Source: Contendibacter sp031732755
Lineage (GTDB): Bacteria > Pseudomonadota > Gammaproteobacteria > Competibacterales > Competibacteraceae
DNA length: 36,898 nt
Assembly (NCBI GenBank): GCA_031732755.1
Contig: JAVMKI010000013.1
Location: 1-36,898, forward strand
Direction: 5' to 3'
Under the pieces are notes generated by a model. The model worked only from the letters and a program-made list of their open reading frames with translations, did no database searches and had not been told where the DNA came from. The translations under genes and the position numbers were made by a program. Numbering within the stretch: the stretch's first letter is position 1; every line of letters starts with the position of its first letter. Below are positions 31,802 to 36,898 of this stretch, one piece after another.

Positions 31802-33217
31802 TTACAGGCTGTAGTACAAATCGAACTCGACCGGATGGGTGGTCATCCGCATCCGGGTGACGTCCTGCATCTTGAGCGCGATGTAGGCATCGATCAGGTC
31901 GTTAGTGAACACGCCGCCCTTGATCAGGAAATCGCGATTCTTGTCCAGCTCGTTGAGCGCCTGCTCCAGCGAGAAGCACACCTGCGGGATCAGCTTCTCT
32001 TCCTCCGGCGGCAGTTCGTAGATGTCCTTGTCCACCGGATCGCCGGGGTGGATCTTGTTCTGGATGCCGTCCAGACCGGCCATCATCATCGCCGCGAACG
32101 CCAGGTACGGATTGGCGGTCGAGTCGGGGAAGCGCACTTCAATGCGGCGACCCTTGGGGTTGCTGACGTAAGGGATACGGATAGAGGCGGAACGGTTACG
32201 CGCGGAGTACGCCAGATTGATCGGCGCTTCGAAGCCCGGCACCAGCCGCTTGTAGGAGTTGGTGGACGGATTGCAGAACGCATTCAGCACTCGGGCGTGC
32301 TTGATGATGCCGCCGATGTAATACAGCGCCGTTTCCGACAATCCTGCATATAGGTCGCCCGAGAACAGATTAACGCCATCCTTCCCCAGCGACTGGTGAA
32401 CGTGCATGCCGCTGCCGTTGTCGCCGACCAGCGGCTTGGGCATGAAGGTGGCGGTTTTGCCGTAGCTGGCGGCCACATTCTGCACCACGTACTTCAGGCG
32501 CTGCACTTCGTCGGCTTTGCGCACCAAGGTGTTGAACTGGACGCCGATTTCAGCCTGGCCTGCGGTCGCCACTTCATGGTGATGGACTTCGGGCACCAAC
32601 CCCATCGCTTCCAGGTTGAGGCACATGGCGGAGCGGATGTCCTGCTGCGAATCGACCGGAGGCACCGGGAAGTAGCCGCCCTTGACGCCGGGACGGTGAC
32701 CGAAGTTGCCGCCTTCGTAAACGCGCTCGGAATTCCAGCCGGCTTCAGAGGAGTCTATCTTGCAGAAACAGCCGCTGATATCCGCGCCCCAGCGCACGTC
32801 GTCGAAAATGAAGAATTCGTTTTCCGGGCCGAAGAACGCGGTGTCGCCAATGCCCGTCGATTTAAGGTAAGCCTCGGCGCGCCGGGCCAGCGAACGCGGG
32901 TCGCGCTCGTATCCCTGCATGGTGTTGGGTTCGATGACGTCGCAGGTCAGGACCAAGGTCGGTTCTTCGAAGAAAGGATCCACGGTCGCGGTGACCGGAT
33001 CGGGCATCAGGATCATGTCCGATTCCTGAATGCCTTTCCAACCGGCGATGGACGAGCCGTCGAACATCTTGCCGTCCTCGAATACGTCCTCGTCCACGGC
33101 GCTGATGGGCACGGTAACGTGTTGTTCCTTGCCACGGGTGTCCGTGAACCGGTAGTCCACGAACTTAATGCCCTTTTCCTCGATCAGCTTCATCACATCG
33201 GCAGCATTCATTGTCAT
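31802..33217 (-). CDS. glnA: Glutamine synthetase GlnA, type I
   Basis: GlnA joins ammonia to glutamate with ATP, the main route of ammonium assimilation. The 471-residue protein is the dodecameric type I enzyme: KFVDYRFTDTRGKEQHVTVP at the start, DGSSIAGWKGI, the glutamate-binding FGPENEFFIF, HHHEVATAGQAEIG and NGSGMHVHQSL, and the adenylylation tyrosine in IYELPPEE, so activity should be controlled by GlnE. ATG 33217 has GAGGAA close upstream; ATG 33211 is an alternative. A sigma-54 promoter and NtrC-like site lie upstream, ntrBC downstream. Confidence 0.98.
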   Translation of the reverse strand: MTMNAADVMKLIEEKGIKFVDYRFTDTRGKEQHVTVPISAVDEDVFEDGKMFDGSSIAGWKGIQESDMILMPDPVTATVDPFFEEPTLVLTCDVIEPNTMQGYERDPRSLARRAEAYLKSTGIGDTAFFGPENEFFIFDDVRWGADISGCFCKIDSSEAGWNSERVYEGGNFGHRPGVKGGYFPVPPVDSQQDIRSAMCLNLEAMGLVPEVHHHEVATAGQAEIGVQFNTLVRKADEVQRLKYVVQNVAASYGKTATFMPKPLVGDNGSGMHVHQSLGKDGVNLFSGDLYAGLSETALYYIGGIIKHARVLNAFCNPSTNSYKRLVPGFEAPINLAYSARNRSASIRIPYVSNPKGRRIEVRFPDSTANPYLAFAAMMMAGLDGIQNKIHPGDPVDKDIYELPPEEEKLIPQVCFSLEQALNELDKNRDFLIKGGVFTNDLIDAYIALKMQDVTRMRMTTHPVEFDLYYSL

Positions 33218-33299
33218 TGATTCCTCGGGGTTGAAAAATCTCGGTCGTTGGTTGGGAACGTCAATGCTGGGATTGCCACATTCCATGCCCGCAACGCCT

Positions 33300-33315
33300 A
33301 GCAGGAATTGTGCCA
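33300..33315 (-). promoter_or_regulatory. Sigma-54 promoter of glnA
   Basis: On the minus strand TGGCACAATTCCTGCT has the sigma-54 signature: GG at -24 and GC at -12 with exactly ten bases between, and TGGCAC matches the -24 consensus fully. Transcription should begin near 33289, giving a leader of about 70 bases before glnA. Confidence 0.75.
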
Positions 33316-33380
33316 CGGGAATTTTTTCCAGCCATAACGGTCAACTGGATAAGCGTTGGGACTGGCGCGCAACCCTGATC

Positions 33381-33395
33381 GCCCCAGCATGGGGC
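33381..33395 (-). promoter_or_regulatory. Probable NtrC enhancer site for glnA
   Basis: GCCCC-AGCAT-GGGGC is a perfect 5+5+5 inverted repeat. It follows the NtrC pattern GCACC-N5-GGTGC with one symmetric change per arm. It is centred about 100 bases upstream of the predicted glnA start, a normal distance for an NtrC enhancer. Confidence 0.5.
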
Positions 33396-33497
33396 AAGAC
33401 AGCGGGTTATTGTGCCATTCTAGGGCGGAGTAGCGCTATCCAGCCGGGCGAACGGTTTCTACTCCCGTCGTCACTCAATCATCAGTGGAGAAACAGC

Positions 33498-33698
33498 ATG
33501 AAATTCGAATTCACGGTTCAGAACGTCAAGTGCGGCGGCTGCGCCAGCGCGATTCAAACCGGTTTGCGCCAAGATGCCCGGGTTCGGGAAGTGACGGTGG
33601 ATGTACCCACGGGTCGGGTGACGGTGGATGTCGAAGGGGGTTATCGCGCGGAGTTGAGCGCCGCGCTGCAAGCGCTGGGTTACCCTGAGAGGGTTTGA
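33498..33698 (+). CDS. Heavy-metal-associated (HMA) domain protein, CopZ-like
   Basis: The 66-residue protein is a single HMA fold with the metal-binding pair in VKCGGCASAI (Cys12 and Cys15) and the closing ALQALGYPERV. Such proteins carry copper(I) or other soft metals to P-type ATPases or regulators. No partner gene is nearby. GGAG lies nine bases before the ATG at 33498. It is divergent from glnA and convergent with ompW. Confidence 0.9.
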   Translation: MKFEFTVQNVKCGGCASAIQTGLRQDARVREVTVDVPTGRVTVDVEGGYRAELSAALQALGYPERV

Positions 33699-33710
33699 GA
33701 AAGCACAAAG

Positions 33711-33738
33711 AACCCTCGCCCGCGAGCGGGAGAGGGTT
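33711..33738. terminator. Two-way stem-loop of the AACCCTC...GAGGGTT repeat type
   Basis: AACCCTC (33711-33717) pairs with GAGGGTT (33732-33738), and inside CCCGC pairs with GCGGG across GA, giving a long near-perfect stem with one G-A mismatch. Such CCCTCTCCCGC-type hairpins recur in many proteobacterial genomes. Placed between convergent genes, it likely terminates both. Confidence 0.6.
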
Positions 33739-33758
33739 AGGGAGAGGTTTCCAACGGA

Positions 33759-34406
33759 TTAGAAACGGGTGCCAACGGTCAGACCAACCACCCAGGGGTT
33801 GATGTCCACGGTGCCCAGGTCCACGGTGCCGGTCCCAGGAATACTGAGCGAGGCGTCGGTGCTGATGCCGATGTAGCGGATGTCGGCGTTCAAGAACCAG
33901 TTGGGCGCCACATCGATATCGATGCCGAACTGCCCGGCCACCCCCCAGGAATCATCCAGCGACAGGCTGGTTCCTTCCAGCGCACCATTGGTGCTGGTAT
34001 TGAAGAACGTGGTGTAGTTCAGGCCGATCCCCACGTACGGGCGGACGCTGCTTTCCGGCATGAAGTGATACTGTATGCTCAGCGTTGGGGGCAGTTCATC
34101 GGTTTCGGCAACCTTGCCCGCGCCCGAAAGCTTGATGTCATGATTGATCGGCAGGGCAGCGAGCAGTTCGATGCCGATATTCGGGGTGATCATGTAGGTG
34201 AAGTTGAAGCCTAGGGTGTAGCCGTCATCCACATTGAGCGTGGCGCCGGTGCCCAGCACGTTTGTCAGGTTGTCGGATTCCGGGAACACGCCATAAGCGC
34301 CGATTCGGAACAGCCAATTACCAGCATCGTAAGCCTGGGCGGTTCCCGCTAGCAAACCAGCGGCCAGAGCAGCGGCTGCAACGCTTTTCGTAATTTTCAT
34401 GGACAT
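33759..34406 (-). CDS. ompW: OmpW family outer-membrane protein
   Basis: OmpW proteins are small eight-stranded beta-barrels with a hydrophobic channel. The 215-residue protein has a clean signal peptide (MSMKITKSVAAAALAAGLLAG, cleaved after AQA) and the family pattern: WLFRIGAYGVFPES, GYTLGFNFTYMITPNIGIELLA, LPPTLSIQYHFMP, RPYVGIGLNYTTFF, and a C-terminal VVGLTVGTRF ending in Phe, as expected for barrel insertion. The ATG at 34406 has GGAG seven bases upstream, so the longer frame to 34433 is rejected. Confidence 0.94.
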   Translation of the reverse strand: MSMKITKSVAAAALAAGLLAGTAQAYDAGNWLFRIGAYGVFPESDNLTNVLGTGATLNVDDGYTLGFNFTYMITPNIGIELLAALPINHDIKLSGAGKVAETDELPPTLSIQYHFMPESSVRPYVGIGLNYTTFFNTSTNGALEGTSLSLDDSWGVAGQFGIDIDVAPNWFLNADIRYIGISTDASLSIPGTGTVDLGTVDINPWVVGLTVGTRF

Positions 34407-34461
34407 TGTCAGACTCCTAAGGTCATTGCTCATGGGTCAAGATAGGAAAGCGGTATTCACG

Positions 34462-34498
34462 CACAACTATTGTGTGCTATTCACAACAAAACAGTCAA
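34462..34498 (-). promoter_or_regulatory. ompW promoter with an overlapping palindrome
   Basis: On the minus strand TTGACT (34498-34493) and CACAAT (34474-34469) with an 18-base spacer resemble a sigma-70 promoter. The -10 overlaps the perfect inverted repeat CACAA-CTA-TTGTG (34462-34474). Two direct copies of TATTCAC (34454-34460, 34478-34484) flank it. The layout suggests a repressed promoter. Confidence 0.45.
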
Positions 34499-34535
34499 AA
34501 ATAATGTGGGGTATCAAGAAAACAACTGCGTGACA

Positions 34536-36401
34536 TCAGTCCTCTTCCAGCGGCGGCAACACCTGAACGACTTCCTCGAACGTGGTCAAGCCGGCGGCGA
34601 TCTGCAAGGCGGCGCTGACTCGCAGCGGGCGCATGCCTTGTTCGATGGCGCGGCGGCGCAATTCACCATCGTCGACGTTGGGGCGTAGCAGCCGACGCAG
34701 TTCCGGAGTCACGGTGAGTAGTTCGTAGAGGCCAACGCGGCCCAAATAGCCGGTGTTGCGGCACTCCGAGCAGCCGCGCGGCGCCCGGATGGCGGCCGGT
34801 TTCGGCAAGGTCCATGGCCGAACCATTGCGCTCCAGAGTGCATCGTCAACCTGGCCGGCCTCCTTGCAATGCGGGCACAAGGTCCGCACCAGTCGCTGCG
34901 CCATGACCCCGATCAGGATGTTCTGGATCAGGTAGTGAGGCACGCCCAGATCGAGCAGCCGGGTCACCGCCGAGGCGGCGTCGTTGGTGTGCAGGGTGGA
35001 AAGCACCAAATGGCCGGTCAGCGCCGCCTGCACGGCCATCTGCGCGGCTTCCAGATCGCGAATCTCGCCGACCATGATGATGTCGGGGTCCTGCCGGAGC
35101 AGGGTGCGAATCCCCTGCGCGAAGGTCAAGTCGATCACCGGCTGGACCTGCATCTGATTCAGCTCCGGCACGACCATCTCGATGGGGTCCTCAACCGTGC
35201 AGACGTTGACCTCGGGGTTGGCCAGATGCTTGAGGGTGGTGTACAGCGTGGTGGTCTTGCCGGAGCCGGTCGGGCCGGTGACCAGCACGATGCCGTGCGG
35301 CCGGGCGATCATCGCCTGCCAGGATGCTTCCTCGGCTGGCGCGAAGCCCAGTTGGCCGAAATTCTTCGCCACGGTGTCCGGATCAAAGATGCGCAACACG
35401 CATTTTTCGCCGAAGGCGGTGGGCATGGTGGACAACCGCAGTTCGATTTCCCGGCCCGCCGGGGTGCGGGTCTTGATCCGACCATCCTGGGGCCGGCGCT
35501 TCTCGGCCACGTCCATCCGACCCAGAATCTTGATGCGGCTGGTGACGGCGCCCATCACCGCCGGCGGCAACTGATAAATCGCGTGCAAGACCCCGTCGAT
35601 GCGAAAGCGGATGTTGCCCTGCTCGCGGCGCGGTTCCAGATGGATGTCGCTGGCGCGCTGGGAAAACGCATATTGCAGCAGCCAGTCCACGATCTGCACG
35701 ATGGGCCGTTCGTCGGCGCTTAGCTCGCCGCGCTGGCCCAGTTCCAGCAATTGTTCGAAGTTGAGAATGCCCGAGGTTGGTTCCAACACGCCGCGCAGCG
35801 CGCCGCGCACCGAACGCGACACGCCATAAAACTCCAGTTGATAACGGTTGATGTCCAGCGGACTGGCGATGACCCGTTCGATGTCCTTGCGCAGGGTTTG
35901 CCGTAACACCTCGCGCCATTCAGTCAGATAGGGTTCGGTCGTGGCGAACACGACGCGGTGCTCGTCCGTCGCGATCGGCAGGATATGGTAGCGAGCGGCG
36001 TAGTCGTAGGAGATGAACGGCAACAGCCGCTCGACCGCGGCGATGTCCAGTTTGAGCGGATCGATCCGCAGGTATGGCAATCCGACCTTACCGGCCAGCC
36101 ATTCGGTCAGCAGTTCCAAGCTCAATATCGGATGAGGTGGTTGCGCCTGGCGCAACTGCTTGTTGGCGATCACCACCAGGGGGTGCAACGCGCCGCGTTC
36201 CGTCCGGGATTCCGCGATCACCCGTTCGCCGTCCGCCGTGCTCACCCAGCCATCGGTGATTAGCTCCGCCAGCACTTCCTTCAGACTCAAGCGATGCTCG
36301 GGTAGACGCGGCCGCCGCGACGGTTGGGATGGCGCGGAACGGGGTTCGCCGCCGAACGGGGTAGGGGGCGTCGCTGGCATGAGGGGCGAGGATTGATTCA
36401 C
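34536..36401 (-). CDS. GspE/PilB family secretion or pilus assembly ATPase
   Basis: The 621-residue hexameric ATPase powers type II secretion or type IV pilus extension. It has an N-terminal MshEN-like domain (about 30-170), then the AAA+ part with GPTGSGKTTTLY (Walker A), the Asp box around TVEDPIEM, DPDIIMVGEIRD (Walker B) and the His box TGHLVLSTLHTND, and a zinc-binding insert CPHC...CSEC. I prefer the GTG at 36401, which has GGAGG four bases upstream and overlaps the uvrD stop (GTGA); ATG 36437 is the longer choice. No pilus or secretion genes are nearby, so PilB, GspE or MshE cannot be told apart. Confidence 0.93.
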   Translation of the reverse strand: MNQSSPLMPATPPTPFGGEPRSAPSQPSRRPRLPEHRLSLKEVLAELITDGWVSTADGERVIAESRTERGALHPLVVIANKQLRQAQPPHPILSLELLTEWLAGKVGLPYLRIDPLKLDIAAVERLLPFISYDYAARYHILPIATDEHRVVFATTEPYLTEWREVLRQTLRKDIERVIASPLDINRYQLEFYGVSRSVRGALRGVLEPTSGILNFEQLLELGQRGELSADERPIVQIVDWLLQYAFSQRASDIHLEPRREQGNIRFRIDGVLHAIYQLPPAVMGAVTSRIKILGRMDVAEKRRPQDGRIKTRTPAGREIELRLSTMPTAFGEKCVLRIFDPDTVAKNFGQLGFAPAEEASWQAMIARPHGIVLVTGPTGSGKTTTLYTTLKHLANPEVNVCTVEDPIEMVVPELNQMQVQPVIDLTFAQGIRTLLRQDPDIIMVGEIRDLEAAQMAVQAALTGHLVLSTLHTNDAASAVTRLLDLGVPHYLIQNILIGVMAQRLVRTLCPHCKEAGQVDDALWSAMVRPWTLPKPAAIRAPRGCSECRNTGYLGRVGLYELLTVTPELRRLLRPNVDDGELRRRAIEQGMRPLRVSAALQIAAGLTTFEEVVQVLPPLEED

Positions 36402-36844
36402 AGAACCTCCAGTTTGGCGTAGGCCACCACCAGCCATTTGGGGCCACCAGCCTTGGGAAAATCCACCCGCGCCCGGGCGTGATAGCCGACGCCCTCGACC
36501 TCCAGCACCACGCCGTCGCCGAATTGGGGATGGCGCACACGTTGCCGGGGCCGCAGACCGGCGGGCACGGTGGGCGCGGCAACGGCTGGCGGAGTCGGGG
36601 GCGGACTTTTATCCCGGCGTTTCGTCCGGGCGCGCACGTCGTGGGTCAGTTCTTCGGGGATTTCGCGAACGAAGCGCGAGGGCGAGGGATAGTTTTCGTG
36701 GCCATACCAGCGACGCCGCTCGGCGTGGCAGAGAACCAACTGCCGCTGGGCACGGGTGACGCCGACATAAGCCAGCCGCCGTTCTTCCTCCAACTGGCGC
36801 GATTCCGCCACCGAGCGGCTGTGTGGAAACAGCCCTTCCTCCAA
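36398..36844 (-). pseudogene. uvrD: 3' end of DNA helicase II gene uvrD, broken upstream
   Basis: These 148 residues are the C-terminus of UvrD: the helicase motif region EEGLFPHSRS and LEEERRLAYVGVTRAQ (motif VI, with the Arg finger region), the PSRFVREIPEEL stretch, and the Tudor-like tail RQRVRHPQFGDGVVLEVEG ending KWLVVAYAKLEVL. UvrD acts in nucleotide excision and mismatch repair. Homology stops abruptly at about 36844, where LEEGL should be preceded by ...FLVGM; instead a TGA stop lies in frame at 36856-36854. The remaining 54 bases do not code for UvrD. Either an insertion broke the gene or the sequence end is a misjoin. Confidence 0.85.
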
Positions 36845-36898
36845 GGGTGTGATTCAAAGTGATGCATCGATGAAATGGCCGGTTCAAGCGGCTTCTTT
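36845..36898. other. Unidentified sequence at the right edge
   Basis: These 54 bases replace the expected upstream part of uvrD. I recognise no protein motif in any frame. It could be the end of an insertion element or of a repeat at an assembly break, but it is too short to tell. Confidence 0.4.

Noticed and set aside
1..36898. CRISPR array, tRNA or rRNA genes, prophage
   Set aside because: No regularly spaced direct repeats, cloverleaf-type sequences, rRNA motifs, integrase or phage structural genes were seen while reading both strands.

Overview
The window is a GC-rich, almost gap-free stretch of bacterial chromosome, most likely from a gammaproteobacterium outside the enteric and pseudomonad groups. 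The evidence is gene order: mlaFEDCB-ibaG-murA-hisG-hisD, the divergent dprA-smg / def-fmt-rsmB-trkA block, glnA-ntrB-ntrC, and a TsaP-like LysM gene beside dprA. Features such as ntrYX inside the rsmB-trkA block and a free-standing GspE/PilB ATPase are also common in purple-sulfur-type and related environmental gammaproteobacteria. I cannot name the genus. I see no rRNA, tRNA, CRISPR array, phage or complete insertion sequence.

Layout. 1-401 is non-coding with a likely promoter. 402-5164 holds the Mla phospholipid-transport genes, the BolA-like ibaG and murA (envelope lipid asymmetry and peptidoglycan precursors). 5234-7262 holds hisG and hisD. 7631-8392 is a methylthioinosine/methylthioadenosine phosphorylase (purine and methionine salvage). 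8554-8658 is a tiny lysine-rich protein gene. 8671-14614 is a minus-strand cluster tsaP-like, dprA, smg, topA, tsaC. It faces the plus-strand cluster def, fmt, rsmB, DUF4390, ntrY, ntrX, trkA (14762-23179), whose members mostly overlap by a few bases. 23288-26068 holds a PIMT-like methyltransferase, tolC and an RDD membrane protein. 26163-28909 is a set of small genes: L,D-transpeptidase, CYTH, orphan Hpt, TerC and trmL. 28974-33217 is the nitrogen module glnA-ntrB-ntrC, read leftward. 33498-36437 holds a copper-chaperone-like HMA protein, an OmpW porin and a GspE/PilB ATPase. The right end is a broken uvrD.

How the genes work together. Three themes recur. The first is envelope building and export (Mla, MurA, TolC, OmpW, LysM, L,D-transpeptidase). 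The second is translation and protein maturation (TsaC, Def, Fmt, RsmB, TrmL). The third is nitrogen and redox signalling (NtrBC with glnA, NtrYX). The nitrogen module carries a sigma-54 promoter and two inverted repeats resembling NtrC sites, so its control can be read from the sequence.

Most of the window is conserved core genome, and I found no convincing new multi-gene system. The points most worth a second look are an NtrX whose AAA+ domain lacks the GAFTGA loop, a whole topA where E. coli has only the zinc-finger gene yrdD, the lysine-rich micro-protein, several perfect palindromes at promoters, and the sharp break in uvrD at the right edge.
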